Part shown: in pieces, positions 14,042 to 23,414 of the stretch
Layout: each line of letters starts with the position of its first letter
Numbering within the stretch: position 1 is the stretch's first letter
Assembly: GCA_017535635.1 (NCBI GenBank)
Contig: JAFXTU010000053.1
Coordinates: 1-50,147 of the forward strand
Direction: 5' to 3'
DNA: 50,147 nucleotides
Source of the DNA: Oscillospiraceae bacterium
Lineage (GTDB): Bacteria; Bacillota; Clostridia; Oscillospirales; Oscillospiraceae
Notes under the pieces: generated by a model
What the model was told of the DNA's origin: nothing
Seen by the model: only the letters and a program-made list of their open reading frames with translations
The model's database searches: none
Program-made: the position numbers and the translations under genes

Positions 14042-15502
14042 TTATTCGACAGCTTTCGCCTCCCGGAACAGGTCCCGCTTCTCCTTCTCCGCCTCCCGGA
14101 GGGAGCCGATGTACTCATAGGGGTATTTCTTATTGAAGCAGCGGAGGATCTTCCCTCCCGGCAGGGGGATCTTGGTGGCGCCTCCCGCCCCCAGGCTCAG
14201 GACCGGGCAGAGCTCCTCCATCATGGCTATGTTGTAGAGGCACTTCTTCCCTTCCTTCGCCCAGCCCACGTTTCCATAGCCCCCCACGGCGTATTTCTGC
14301 CGGTAGAGGTAGTAGGGCGCCCACTTCGCCCCCGGCAGGGCGGAGAGAGCAAAGTCCATCATCTCCCCCACCTCTTCCCCGCTGAGGCTTTGGAGGGGCA
14401 TTTCCCTCAGGTCCGCACCCCGCTTCCGGGTGAGGGTGTGGACGGTGATGTTCTCCGGTCCCAGGGCGATCACCTCCCGGAGGCTCCGCCGGAAGCCGCT
14501 TGCGCTGTCCGTGGGGAGCCCCGCGATCAGATCCATGTTGATCTCAAAGTCCCCGGTCTTCCGGGCCAGGGCATAGGCTTCGTATATCTCCCGGACCGTG
14601 TGTCGGCGTCCGATGGCTGCCAGCACCCGGTCGTCCATGGTCTGGGGGTTAATGCTGATGCGCCCCGCGCCCCCCTCCCGGAGGGCCAGGAGCTTTTCCC
14701 TCGTGACGGTGTCGGGCCGCCCGGCCTCCACGGTGTACTCGAGGCAGGCGGAGAGATCGAAGCTCTCCCGGAGGGTGCCCATGAGACGCCGCAGGTCCTC
14801 CGCGCTGAGGGTGGTGGGGGTCCCGCCGCCCCAGTACACGGCCCGGACCCGAAGCCCCGCCTCCCTGGCCAGGCGCCCCGCGCTCTCCATCTCCCCCCCC
14901 AGGGCCTCCACATAGGGCTCCACCAGCTTCAGGGATTTCTCCACGCTGTGGCTCACGAAGGAGCAGTAGGCACAGCGGCTGGGGCAGAAGGGGATGCCCA
15001 CATAGAGGATAGCGTCCTTCTCGCCCAGCTCGTCCCTTACCTCCAGGCCCTCCAGGCCCGCCTGGGCGCAGATCCGCGCCCGGACGGGAGTGAGACTGTA
15101 TTCCGCCCGTAGCCAGGAGACGGTCTCCTCCAGGTCCCGGCCCGTCTCCTCCAGGTGCCGGGCCGCCAGCTTGCCGGGGCGGACCCCGGTGAAGCTTCCC
15201 CAGGGAGGCGTCCTCCCCAGGGCGGACACGGCGGCCCGGAAAACGCTCAGCCGGATCAGGCGCTGCTCCGCCCGCTTGCGGAGAAGCTCTTCTTCCGGTA
15301 GGGGACCGTCCGGGACCGCTTCTCCCGTATATTCCTTTCCCCCCAAGGTGAGCCGCGCTTCCGCCCGCCCCTCCTCCAGGCTGCTGAGAAGCGCGTCGCC
15401 TTCCTCGCCGAAGTCCGGCAGGTAGGAGATGAGCGCCTGGTGGGCGGCGTAGCGGTAGTCGTGACCCCGGAGCCGGATGAGGGAATCCATGTTTGCTGCC
15501 AT
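14042..15502 (-). CDS. hemZ: Oxygen-independent coproporphyrinogen III dehydrogenase-like radical SAM protein HemZ
   Basis: 486 residues. The radical SAM cluster motif CPSRCAYCSF (CxxxCxYC) lies near residue 175, followed by YWGGGTPTTLSAEDL, the typical HemN/HemZ segment, and NMDLIAGLPTDS. The N-terminal 160 residues are the extra domain that marks HemZ. In Bacillus HemZ contributes to anaerobic haem synthesis; some relatives act in other radical reactions, so the exact substrate is probable rather than certain. It begins 10 bp after the MBL-fold gene stop, on the same strand. The order relA-dtd-MBL-hemZ is conserved in Clostridia (family knowledge). Confidence 0.92.
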   Translation of the reverse strand: MAANMDSLIRLRGHDYRYAAHQALISYLPDFGEEGDALLSSLEEGRAEARLTLGGKEYTGEAVPDGPLPEEELLRKRAEQRLIRLSVFRAAVSALGRTPPWGSFTGVRPGKLAARHLEETGRDLEETVSWLRAEYSLTPVRARICAQAGLEGLEVRDELGEKDAILYVGIPFCPSRCAYCSFVSHSVEKSLKLVEPYVEALGGEMESAGRLAREAGLRVRAVYWGGGTPTTLSAEDLRRLMGTLRESFDLSACLEYTVEAGRPDTVTREKLLALREGGAGRISINPQTMDDRVLAAIGRRHTVREIYEAYALARKTGDFEINMDLIAGLPTDSASGFRRSLREVIALGPENITVHTLTRKRGADLREMPLQSLSGEEVGEMMDFALSALPGAKWAPYYLYRQKYAVGGYGNVGWAKEGKKCLYNIAMMEELCPVLSLGAGGATKIPLPGGKILRCFNKKYPYEYIGSLREAEKEKRDLFREAKAVE

Positions 15503-15512
15503 GCCTGCTTCC

Positions 15513-16130
15513 CTAGTCCCGGTCTTCCATGGCGTCCAGCACGAAGGGGTTGAAGCGTCTCTCCCGCTCCAGGCTGGTGGAGTCCATGTGGCCGGGGTAG
15601 ACCTCGTAATCTCCCTCCAGGGAGGCCAGCCGCCGCAGGGAGCCGATCATGGCCACGGCGCTGCTGCCGGGAAAGTCCGTCCGCCCGCAGGAGCCCCGGA
15701 AGAGGGTGTCCCCGGTGAAGAGGGCGTCCTCGCAGCGGAGGGTGACGCTGCCCCGGCTGTGGCCGGGGGTCTCCATCACGCGGAATTCCAGGTTTCCCAC
15801 GCGGATCACGTCCCCCTCCTTGTAGAAGCAGAGCTCGTCGCCGCCCTTGTAGCGCATCTCGTCGTCCATGCCCTCCGCGTTCACGTCCAGGGCGTGGATG
15901 TACACCGTGGCCCCGGTAGCCTCGTACACGGAGGCCACGGCCCCGGTGTGGTCGTAGTGGCCGTGGGTGATGAAGATGGCCTGGGGCCGGAGGCCGTTGT
16001 CGTCGATATAGTTCAGGATGGTGCCGGATTCTGCGCCGGGGTCGATGACGGCGCAGGCCAGGGTCTTCTCGTCCGTGACGACGTAGCAGTTGGTCCCCAG
16101 CTGCCCTACGGAAAAGCATTTGATGAGCAT
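15513..16130 (-). CDS. MBL-fold metallohydrolase (glyoxalase II-like)
   Basis: 205 residues. THGHYDHTG gives the HxHxDH metal motif, TPGHSRGSV the next metal His, FTGDTLF the bridging Asp and VYPGHMD the last His: a complete binuclear metallo-beta-lactamase-fold site. Length and motif spacing match the small YcbL/GloB-like hydrolases, which act on thioesters; the substrate is unassigned. The start is the ATG at 16130 with AAAGG upstream. It forms a two-gene unit with hemZ. A terminator separates it from dtd, so it either has its own promoter or depends on read-through. Confidence 0.92.
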   Translation of the reverse strand: MLIKCFSVGQLGTNCYVVTDEKTLACAVIDPGAESGTILNYIDDNGLRPQAIFITHGHYDHTGAVASVYEATGATVYIHALDVNAEGMDDEMRYKGGDELCFYKEGDVIRVGNLEFRVMETPGHSRGSVTLRCEDALFTGDTLFRGSCGRTDFPGSSAVAMIGSLRRLASLEGDYEVYPGHMDSTSLERERRFNPFVLDAMEDRD

Positions 16131-16146
16131 ATAATATTCCTTTCTC

Positions 16147-16172
16147 AAAAAGAGGGCGGCAGTCTGCCGCCC
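16147..16172 (-). terminator. Terminator of the recJ-relA-dtd operon
   Basis: Minus-strand GGGCGGCAG pairs perfectly with CTGCCGCCC around one central base, followed by TCTTTTT. It begins 1 bp past the dtd stop codon. Confidence 0.88.
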
Positions 16173-16173
16173 T

Positions 16174-16620
16174 TTATACTTCGTCGGTATCTATGATCAG
16201 CGTCACCGGACCGTCGTTTACGGACTCCACCAGCATCTCCGCGCCGAAGACGCCCTTCTGGGGCGGGAAGCCCAGCGCTTCGCAGCGGCGGAGGAAGTGC
16301 TCGTACAGGGGCTCGGCCTCGGCCCCCTTGGCCGCCCGGAGAAATTCCGGCCGCCGCCCGTGGCGGCAGTTTCCGTAGAGGGTGAACTGGCTCACCGCCA
16401 GGAGGCTCCCCCCCACGTCCCGGAGGCTGCGGTTCATCCGCCCTTCGGCATCCTCGAAGACCCGCAGGCCGGTGATCTTCTCCGCCAGCCAGTCCGCTTC
16501 CTTTTCGCTGTCCCCGGTTTTGACGCCCAGGAGCACCAGGAAGCCGGGGCCGATGGCCCCCACGGTCTTCCCCTCCACGGTGACGGAGGCGCTCTTCACT
16601 CTGGTCACAACGGCTCTCAT
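16174..16620 (-). CDS. dtd: D-aminoacyl-tRNA deacylase
   Basis: 148 residues, the standard length. It starts [20 protein letters not shown]; the active-site segment [20 protein letters not shown] and the C-terminal [12 protein letters not shown] (variant of the NxGPVT cross-subunit motif) are present. It hydrolyses D-amino acids mischarged on tRNA. Its ATG overlaps the relA stop in ATGA, so translation is coupled. An in-frame continuation upstream is relA read in another frame. Confidence 0.96.
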   Translation of the reverse strand: MRAVVTRVKSASVTVEGKTVGAIGPGFLVLLGVKTGDSEKEADWLAEKITGLRVFEDAEGRMNRSLRDVGGSLLAVSQFTLYGNCRHGRRPEFLRAAKGAEAEPLYEHFLRRCEALGFPPQKGVFGAEMLVESVNDGPVTLIIDTDEV

Positions 16621-18890
16621 GCCCCTGCCCTCTTCTCCCTCATCGGTTCCTCGCAGCCCGGTCTCTGCACGTCCCGGACGCCCCGGATGCCCCGGAGATG
16701 CCGGACGGCGCTGTTCAGGGTCTCCAGGTCCTTCACCAGCACCGTGAGGAAGGCGATGGCCCCTCCGTCCCCGGTCTCCCGGATGTTCAGAGAGGTGACC
16801 CCAGCCTTCTCGGCGTTCATGGCGGTGACGATGTCCAGGATCAGGTTCTGCCTCGCGTCGGCGGTGATGTCCAGGGCGGCGGTGTACTGCCGCCCGGCGG
16901 TGTCCGCCCAGCTCACGGGGACCCAGCGGCCTCCCTCCCCCTCCCGGAGGGCCTTCTGATAGTTCAGGCAGTCCTTCCGGTGGATGGAGACCCCGGAGCC
17001 CCGGGTGATGAAGCCCACCACCCCGTCCCCCGGAACGGGGGTGCAGCAGCGGGAGAACTTCACCAGGCAGTTGTCCAGGTCCCCCACCAGGACCCCGTCC
17101 ACCCCGCCGGAGCGGGGCGCCGGTTCCTTCACCAGCAGGTCCTCGGGCTGGACCTTGTGCTCCTTCTGGGTGCGGGCCAGCTCCTCCTTGATCCGGTTGA
17201 GGCAGCGCACGGTGGTCATGCCGCCGTAGCCCACGGCGGCGAAGAGGTCGTCCAGAGAGGTGACGGCCAGGCGCTTTTCCACCACGGCCATGAGCTCCGC
17301 GTCCGCCAGGACGTCGGCGGAGATGCCCGCGTGCTTCAGGGAGGCCTCCATGGCGGCCCGGCCCCGGACAATGTTCTCCTCCCGCCGCTCCTTCTTGAAC
17401 CACTGGCGGATCTTGGTCCGGGCCGTGGCGCTCTTGGCCAGGGATATCCAGTCCCGCCCCGGGCCCTTGGCGGTGGGAGAGGTGGAGACCTCCACGATGT
17501 CCCCGTTTTCCAGCACCCGGTCGAAGGGGACGATGCGCCCGTTGACCTTGGCCCCGGTCATATGGTTCCCCACCTGGGAGTGGATGGAGTAGGCGAAGTC
17601 GATGGGGGTAGCCCCGGCGGGGAGGTTGATCACGTCCCCCTTGGGGGTGAAGACAAAGACCTCGTCGGAGAACATATCCACCTTCAGCTCGGAGATGAAC
17701 TCCGGGGCCTCGGTGTCCTGCTGGGCCTCCAGGAGGCTGCGGATCCAGGCAAACTTGTCCTCGTCGGCCCGGCCCTCGATGCCGTCCTTATACTTCCAGT
17801 GGGCCGCCACGCCGTACTCCGCCGTGTGGTGCATCTCCCAGGTGCGGATCTGCACCTCGAAGGGGATGCCCTCGGAGCCGATGACGGAGGTGTGGATGGA
17901 CTGGTACATGTTGGGCTTGGGAGTGGCGATGTAGTCCTTGAAGCGGCCGGGGATGGGGGTGAAAAGCTCGTGGATCTGCCCCAGGACGTTGTAGCAGTCC
18001 TGCACGGAGTCCACAATGACCCGGAAGGCGCAGAGGTCCAGGATCTCGTTGAAGCGCTTGTTCTGGGCGGCCATCTTCCGGTAGATGCTGTAGATGTGCT
18101 TCAGCCTTCCCGAGACCTCGCAGCGGATATTGCAGTCCTCCATCCGCTTGCGGATGCGCTCCTGCACCGAATCCATGAATTCGCTGAGCTCTTCCATCCT
18201 CGCGTCCAGCTGGACCACGATCTCCTGATAACCGATGGGGTCCAGGTAGATGAGGCTCAGGTCCTCCAGCTCCCACTTCACCCGCTGCATCCCCAGCCGG
18301 TGGGCGAGAGGGGCGTAGATCTCCATGGTCTCCAGGGCCTTCTCCCGGCGCTTGGCCTCGGACTGGAAGTTCATGGTGTGCATATTGTGGAGCCGGTCGG
18401 CGATCTTGATGAGGATGACCCGGATGTCCTTGCTCATGGCCAGGAGCATCTTGCGCAGATTCTCCATCTGCGCCTCCTCCTTGGTGGTGTAGGTCACCCG
18501 CGTCAGCTTGGTGACGCCCTCCACGATGTCCGCCACCTCGGTGCCGAAGCGCTTGGCTACTTCCTGATAAGTGGCGTCCGTGTCCTCGATGGTGTCGTGC
18601 AGGAGGCAGGCGATGATGCTGTCCTCGTCCAGGCCCATGCCCGCACAGATGCCGGCGGCGGCCAGGGGGTGGGAGATGTAGGGAGTCCCGTCCTTCCGCA
18701 GCTGCCCGGCGTGCTTGTCCCTGGCGTATTCATAGGCCGCACGGAGCCTGGCCCGGTCCAGATTCGGGTCGTAGCGAAGGGTTTTTTCCTCCAGCTCGGC
18801 GTAGAGCTTCTCCATCTCGTCGGGCTTCACGTCCGTGGGAGACGGCAGCACGCCGTCCATGCGTTTTTCGCTTTTGTTCATGCTGTCCAT
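16617..18890 (-). CDS. relA: Bifunctional (p)ppGpp synthetase/hydrolase, RelA/SpoT family
   Basis: 757 residues. The HD hydrolase domain has YISHPLAAA (His74) and HDTIEDT (98-104). The synthetase domain has [24 protein letters not shown] domain ([19 protein letters not shown]) follows near 420, and an ACT domain covers roughly the last 80 residues. Both catalytic centres look intact, as in single long RSH enzymes of Firmicutes, so it should make and degrade the stringent-response alarmone. It starts 9 bp after recJ and overlaps dtd by 4 bp. An ATG three codons in (18881) is also possible. Confidence 0.97.
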   Translation of the reverse strand: MDSMNKSEKRMDGVLPSPTDVKPDEMEKLYAELEEKTLRYDPNLDRARLRAAYEYARDKHAGQLRKDGTPYISHPLAAAGICAGMGLDEDSIIACLLHDTIEDTDATYQEVAKRFGTEVADIVEGVTKLTRVTYTTKEEAQMENLRKMLLAMSKDIRVILIKIADRLHNMHTMNFQSEAKRREKALETMEIYAPLAHRLGMQRVKWELEDLSLIYLDPIGYQEIVVQLDARMEELSEFMDSVQERIRKRMEDCNIRCEVSGRLKHIYSIYRKMAAQNKRFNEILDLCAFRVIVDSVQDCYNVLGQIHELFTPIPGRFKDYIATPKPNMYQSIHTSVIGSEGIPFEVQIRTWEMHHTAEYGVAAHWKYKDGIEGRADEDKFAWIRSLLEAQQDTEAPEFISELKVDMFSDEVFVFTPKGDVINLPAGATPIDFAYSIHSQVGNHMTGAKVNGRIVPFDRVLENGDIVEVSTSPTAKGPGRDWISLAKSATARTKIRQWFKKERREENIVRGRAAMEASLKHAGISADVLADAELMAVVEKRLAVTSLDDLFAAVGYGGMTTVRCLNRIKEELARTQKEHKVQPEDLLVKEPAPRSGGVDGVLVGDLDNCLVKFSRCCTPVPGDGVVGFITRGSGVSIHRKDCLNYQKALREGEGGRWVPVSWADTAGRQYTAALDITADARQNLILDIVTAMNAEKAGVTSLNIRETGDGGAIAFLTVLVKDLETLNSAVRHLRGIRGVRDVQRPGCEEPMREKRAGA

Positions 18891-18899
18891 GGTCCTCGT

Positions 18900-20945
18900 C
18901 TATTTCAGCCTCGCCAGAAGGACGGAGCGGGAGAGGTCCGCTTTTCCCTCTACCCGGGGGATGCTGATCTCCGCCAGAGCGCCGGTCTCCTTCAGGCGGA
19001 TGAGCCCCAGCTCATCCAGCACCCGCAGGCAGACCCAGACCCGGCCGAGGGCCGGGATGCCTGTCCGGAAGGCAATGTCCGGCAGAAGGGTATCCAGCTC
19101 CTCGTCGAAGCGCTTCGCCCGTCGGGTCAGGTAGTGCCAGACCCGGCCCAGGGTCCCCCGGTCCGGCAGGAGCAGGGCCTGCTCCATGGGGCCGAGCCGC
19201 TGACCGGCAAAAAAGCGCCGGGCCAGCTCCACGCTGGGATCGCCGGGATTGCGGCTGGGCCGCACATCCCGCAGAAGGAGCTGCACCGAGCGCATCCCCC
19301 GGAAGTCGTTGATCCCCGGCTCGAAGGCCAAATCCACCAGGCTGCCGGGACGGACCCCCAGCTCCCGGACGGAGACGCCGAAGAAGACGCAGTCGAAGCG
19401 GATGCCGCCCTTGACCCCGATGAGCTTCAGATGCTTATCCCCCCCGATGGGGATCACCGCCTCCACGAACACATCCCGCATGCAGAGGGTGGGGGGCGGG
19501 TTGCCCACGCCCCAGGGGGCCATGAGCTTCAGGGCGTCGATCTCCTCCAGGGTCAGCAGGCTGGGGTCCTCCACGCAGAAGTCGATGTACATCCGCATCT
19601 GGGCCCGGTCCCCCTCGTGGGCCCGGTAATAGGCGCCCAGGCGGCGGCGGAGGGCATCCACCCGCTCCCGCCGGAGGGTGAGCCCCGCGGCCAGCTCATG
19701 GCCGCCGAAGCTGGTCAGCTCGTCCCGGACGGATTCCAGGGCGGCAAAAATACGGAAATCCCCGTAGCTCCGGCAGGAGCCCCGGCCCTCCTCCCCCTCC
19801 AGGCAGATAATGACCGCAGGGACGCCGAAGCGCTCCGCCAGCCGGGAGGCCACGATGCCGCTGACGCCGTGGTGCCACCGCTCCGAAGCCAGGACGATGG
19901 GCTCCTCCAAGTGCCTCGCGTCCCCCAGCATCCCCAGGGCCTCGCCGTAGACCCGGTCCTCCACGCTCCGCCGCTCGGCGTTCATGGCGCACAGCTCGGC
20001 GGCCAGGCGGTGGGCCTCCCGCTTGTCCTCCTCCATGAGAAGGTCGAAGGCCACCCGCACCCGGCCCATCCGCCCTGCGGCGTTCAGCTTCGGCACCAGG
20101 GAAAAGCTGATGTCGGAGCCGGAAATGCTCTTCTTATCCACAAAAATGGCGGCCATGAGGCTGTCCAGCCCGGCGTGCTCCCGCTCGCGGAGCACCCGGA
20201 CCCCCCGGCGCATCAGGGCCCGGTTCTCCCCCACCACAGGCATAATGTCCGCGATGGTGCCCAGGGCCGTGAGCGCCCCGTAGGTCTCCAGGAGCGCCTC
20301 CACCTTCTCCGGCCCCTCCAGGGCGCAGAGGAGCTTGAAGGCCACCCCTACCCCTGCCAGGCCCTTGAAGGGATAAGTATCGTCCTTCCGGTGAGGGTCC
20401 ACCACCGCGACGGCCCTGGGCAGCTCGCCCACGCACTCGTGGTGGTCCGTCACCACCACGTCCATGCCCTTTTCGGCGGCATAACGGATCTGCTGCGCGG
20501 CGGTCACCCCGCAGTCCACGGTGATGACCAGGGTGACGCCCTGCTCCGCCAGGGAGGCCAGGGCCTCCTCGCTGATGCCGTAGCCCTCGGTGAGCCGGTC
20601 CGGGATGTAGGATACCACGGGGTTCCCCTGCTTCCGGAACCAGGAGGTCATGAGGGCGGTGGAGGTGATCCCGTCCACGTCGTAATCCCCGTAGACGGCC
20701 ACGATTTCCCCCGCCGCCACGGCGGCGCGGATGCGCTCTACCGCCTTATCCATATCCTTCATGGCCAGAGGATCCTGCAATAAGTCCAGGTCCTCCCGCA
20801 GGAAGGCGGAGGCCATCTCCGGGGTATAGATGCCCCGGGCGGAGAGGAGGGCGGCAGTGAGCCGGCCGCAGATCCCGGACTTCCAGATCGCCCTGGCGCA
20901 GACAGGGTCGAACATGCCCACCCGCCAGGCGCCGAACGCTTTCAT
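18900..20945 (-). CDS. recJ: Single-stranded-DNA-specific 5'-3' exonuclease RecJ
   Basis: 681 residues. DHH-family motifs are present: VYGDYDVDGI, VDCGVTA, VTDHHECVGELP (DHH motif), LNAAGRMG and FGGHELAAGLTL (DHHA1). It degrades single-stranded 5' ends during repair and recombination, with Mn/Mg at the DHH centre. The start is the ATG at 20945 with AAGGAGG upstream; an in-frame ATG seven codons earlier lacks a ribosome site. First gene of the recJ-relA-dtd operon. Confidence 0.96.
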   Translation of the reverse strand: MKAFGAWRVGMFDPVCARAIWKSGICGRLTAALLSARGIYTPEMASAFLREDLDLLQDPLAMKDMDKAVERIRAAVAAGEIVAVYGDYDVDGITSTALMTSWFRKQGNPVVSYIPDRLTEGYGISEEALASLAEQGVTLVITVDCGVTAAQQIRYAAEKGMDVVVTDHHECVGELPRAVAVVDPHRKDDTYPFKGLAGVGVAFKLLCALEGPEKVEALLETYGALTALGTIADIMPVVGENRALMRRGVRVLREREHAGLDSLMAAIFVDKKSISGSDISFSLVPKLNAAGRMGRVRVAFDLLMEEDKREAHRLAAELCAMNAERRSVEDRVYGEALGMLGDARHLEEPIVLASERWHHGVSGIVASRLAERFGVPAVIICLEGEEGRGSCRSYGDFRIFAALESVRDELTSFGGHELAAGLTLRRERVDALRRRLGAYYRAHEGDRAQMRMYIDFCVEDPSLLTLEEIDALKLMAPWGVGNPPPTLCMRDVFVEAVIPIGGDKHLKLIGVKGGIRFDCVFFGVSVRELGVRPGSLVDLAFEPGINDFRGMRSVQLLLRDVRPSRNPGDPSVELARRFFAGQRLGPMEQALLLPDRGTLGRVWHYLTRRAKRFDEELDTLLPDIAFRTGIPALGRVWVCLRVLDELGLIRLKETGALAEISIPRVEGKADLSRSVLLARLK

Positions 20946-20991
20946 TGCCGCACCTCCTTCTTCCAATTTACCTAAAATTCTTCCTTATTCT

Positions 20992-21020
20992 ATTATATTA
21001 CCCAAAAAAACCGCAGAAGG
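20992..21020 (-). promoter_or_regulatory. Probable promoter of the recJ operon
   Basis: Minus-strand TATAAT (20997-20992) within an A/T-rich stretch between rpiB and recJ. A TTGCCT lies 20 nt upstream, longer than ideal, so only the -10 is convincing. Confidence 0.45.
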
Positions 21021-21093
21021 CAAGGAAAAAAGCGCAATTCCTTCATTTTTCTGTAACATATTCTGTCGCTCTTTGCCGTTCTGCGAGGCGGCC

Positions 21094-21531
21094 TCAGCTC
21101 TGCTCCAGGGCCATGACCTTACTCACCCGGCGGGCATGGCGTCCCCCCTCAAAGGGGGTGCGCAGGAAGATCTCCACGATCTCCAGGGCGAGGCCCGGGC
21201 CCACCACCCGCCCGCCCAGGGAAAGCACGTTGGCGTCGTTGTGGCGGCGGGTCATCTCGGCGGAGTAGCCGTCAGAGCACAAGGCGCAGCGGATGCCCCG
21301 GATCTTGTTGGCGGCCATGGACATGCCGATGCCGGTGCCGCAGCAGAGGATGCCCTTCTCGCTCTCCCCGGCCAGGACGCTGCGGCACACCTTCTCCGCG
21401 AACTCCGGATAGTCGCAGCTCTCCTCCGAATCCGTTCCGAAGTCGATGAAGGGAATGCCCTTCTCCGTCAGGTACTTTTTGATCTCCTCCTTGAGGGCAT
21501 AGCCCCCGTGGTCACTGCCCAGTGCGATCAT
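21094..21531 (-). CDS. rpiB: Ribose 5-phosphate isomerase B
   Basis: 145 residues. It starts MIALGSDHGGYALKEEI and has the catalytic-Cys region ILCCGTGIGMSMAANKIRGI, the phosphate-binding RHNDANVLSLGGR and a normal length. It interconverts ribose 5-phosphate and ribulose 5-phosphate; related LacAB-type enzymes act on other sugar phosphates, but the motif order fits RpiB. The ATG has AAAGGAG upstream. It is the last gene of the addB-addA-methyltransferase-GT39 run, 41 bp after GT39. Confidence 0.95.
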   Translation of the reverse strand: MIALGSDHGGYALKEEIKKYLTEKGIPFIDFGTDSEESCDYPEFAEKVCRSVLAGESEKGILCCGTGIGMSMAANKIRGIRCALCSDGYSAEMTRRHNDANVLSLGGRVVGPGLALEIVEIFLRTPFEGGRHARRVSKVMALEQS

Positions 21532-21572
21532 CGTCTGTTCTCCTTTATTCTATGCGTATTGTCGGCGTGTTC

Positions 21573-23414
21573 TTAAAACGGCCAGTATCCCAGGAACCAG
21601 CTCAGCACCTCCTCGCCGTAGGCGGCGGAGTAGGTAACGCCGCTGAGGGCGGGGTAGAAAACGGCAAAGAGGGCGGCGCAGCCCAGGGCCAGGACCGGGG
21701 CGGTCTTGTCCCGGCCGGTCAGCCGCTGCCGGGCGCAGTCCCGGAGGCAGCGGCCCAGCGCCAAAGCCAGGAAGACCGTGCAGGGAAAGTAATGGTAGAT
21801 AAAGACGCAGCGATCCACCGCCACCCAGGGGAGCAGGGTGCTCAGATAGCCCGCCAGGATGAACCAGGCCATCCGGTCTCCCCGGATGCCTTTTACGACC
21901 ATACTCACCATCGCCCCCAGCCCCGTCCACCAGAAGAGGGGATTGCCGCAGGCCCCGAAGGCGCTTTTCAAGGCGTCCCCCTCTCCATAATAGCGCAGAT
22001 AGTAGAGGATGGGACGCGCATCCAGCATCCACTCCCACCAACGGGACTGGAAGGTATGGGTGGCGTCCAGCCCGGAGTGGTAATTGTACATGTTCCGGAT
22101 GTTTCTCAGGATCAGCTTGGGGTATTCCAGGCTGAAAACGCTGACCCCGGCAGGGCTCGCATAGGGGAAATAGAAGATGAGATATGCCAGGGCCGGGAAG
22201 AGAAGAAAAGAGACGCAGCTCCAGCCCACCGTAGGAAGGAGATAGCTCCGCGCTTCCTGCCGGAAGCCCCGGCGCCAGATCCGCTCCCCCTGGCGGGCGC
22301 ACCAGAGCACCGCCAGCCCGCCCCCGGAGAGGATGCAGGTCCACTTGCTCACCGCCCCCAGGGCGAAGCAGGCCCCGCTGAGCAGAAGAGGCGGCAGGGT
22401 CTTCCGGAGAGGGGTGTCCCAGGGCTGGGTGTAGTAGCGGTAAAAGAAGAGGTAGGTGAGCAGGATGAAAAACACCCCGTAGGTGTCGATGGTGGCGATG
22501 CGGGTCTGTGTGTAGTGCATAAAATCCAGAGCGAAGATCACCGTGACCGAGCCGGATACCAGGGTATCCCCCAGCATCCACTGGAGGAGCAGATACAGGA
22601 GGGGCAGCATCAGCACCCCGAACAGGACGCCGCAGAAGCGCCAGCCGAAGGGGGTCATACCGAAGAGCCGGATGCCCAGGCTGATGATCTCCTTCCCCAG
22701 GGGGGGATGGGTGAGCTCATAGGGATACCTGTCCGTCATGTGCTCCCAGGCGGTGCGGACGTGGTAGATCTCGTCAAAGTAAGAGCTGTTGCGCCAGCTC
22801 TCCTCCTCCGGCACCAGGGCCTGCTCGTCCCGCAGGGCCTCGGTATCGGCCGTATAGGGCAGGATCCGGCCCTCCTCATCCCGCAGGGCCGCCTCCCCCA
22901 GGGTCAGGTCGTCGCTGAGAGCGGTGAGCCGCAGGGCCTTCACGGTCCCGAAGCCCTCCTCCGGGCGGAACTCGTGCCATTTCAGGATGTCGTTGTAGCC
23001 CTGGTCCAGGATCTCCCGTCCGGTCCAAAGCTCCCCGTCCGGGGACCACTCCAGGGTCCAGGAGCCCACGGTGGCTCCGGTATAGTACTGGATCCGGGAG
23101 AGCTCCGACGCCTCCTCCAGGCGCAGCAGGGCAGAGTCCCCCCGCTTTTCAAAGGTCTCCCAGGAGACGATGCCCCGGACATTCCCCAGGTCCCAGAAGC
23201 CCAGAATGGCATAGAGGACCGTAATGGCCAGCATCACCAGGTAATCCCTCCGCCGGAGGCGGGCGGGGCGGTGAAACTGTTTCAGTGGCTTCTCCAGCCC
23301 GTCCTCGTCCCGCTCCGGCTCCAGCCGCTCGGGATTCGCGTCGAAGACGCGGACGATGAGGATCATGGCTGCCAGCATGGTCAGGACCATGAAGAAGAAC
23401 GCGGTGACGCTCAT
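21573..23414 (-). CDS. Phospholipid-linked glycosyltransferase, GT39 (PMT) family, with an inserted discoidin-like region
   Basis: 613 residues, multi-pass membrane protein. PMT hallmarks are YFDEIYHVRTAWE (catalytic Asp-Glu) and THPPLGK near residue 235, followed by at least eight hydrophobic helices. It probably moves mannose or another sugar from a polyprenyl phosphate to exported proteins or cell-surface glycans. After the helices at the N-terminus, residues 80-190 (including VGSWTLEWSPDGELWT and AALRDEEGR) read like a small beta-sandwich of F5/8 type C (discoidin) kind, placed outside the membrane before the catalytic loop; this is inference from pattern. Its ATG overlaps the methyltransferase stop (ATGA) and has GGAGG seven bases upstream. 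Confidence 0.85.
   Translation of the reverse strand: MSVTAFFFMVLTMLAAMILIVRVFDANPERLEPERDEDGLEKPLKQFHRPARLRRRDYLVMLAITVLYAILGFWDLGNVRGIVSWETFEKRGDSALLRLEEASELSRIQYYTGATVGSWTLEWSPDGELWTGREILDQGYNDILKWHEFRPEEGFGTVKALRLTALSDDLTLGEAALRDEEGRILPYTADTEALRDEQALVPEEESWRNSSYFDEIYHVRTAWEHMTDRYPYELTHPPLGKEIISLGIRLFGMTPFGWRFCGVLFGVLMLPLLYLLLQWMLGDTLVSGSVTVIFALDFMHYTQTRIATIDTYGVFFILLTYLFFYRYYTQPWDTPLRKTLPPLLLSGACFALGAVSKWTCILSGGGLAVLWCARQGERIWRRGFRQEARSYLLPTVGWSCVSFLLFPALAYLIFYFPYASPAGVSVFSLEYPKLILRNIRNMYNYHSGLDATHTFQSRWWEWMLDARPILYYLRYYGEGDALKSAFGACGNPLFWWTGLGAMVSMVVKGIRGDRMAWFILAGYLSTLLPWVAVDRCVFIYHYFPCTVFLALALGRCLRDCARQRLTGRDKTAPVLALGCAALFAVFYPALSGVTYSAAYGEEVLSWFLGYWPF

Noticed and set aside
15513..16130. 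Metallo-beta-lactamase
   Set aside because: The fold is shared, but size, motif spacing and the hemZ/dtd context match the small glyoxalase II-like hydrolases.
16698..20783. Very long plus-strand open frame antisense to relA and recJ
   Set aside because: It is the complement of well-supported genes in high-GC DNA, where stops are rare; its product is low-complexity and has no domain. Similar long antisense frames over addA and addB were rejected for the same reason.
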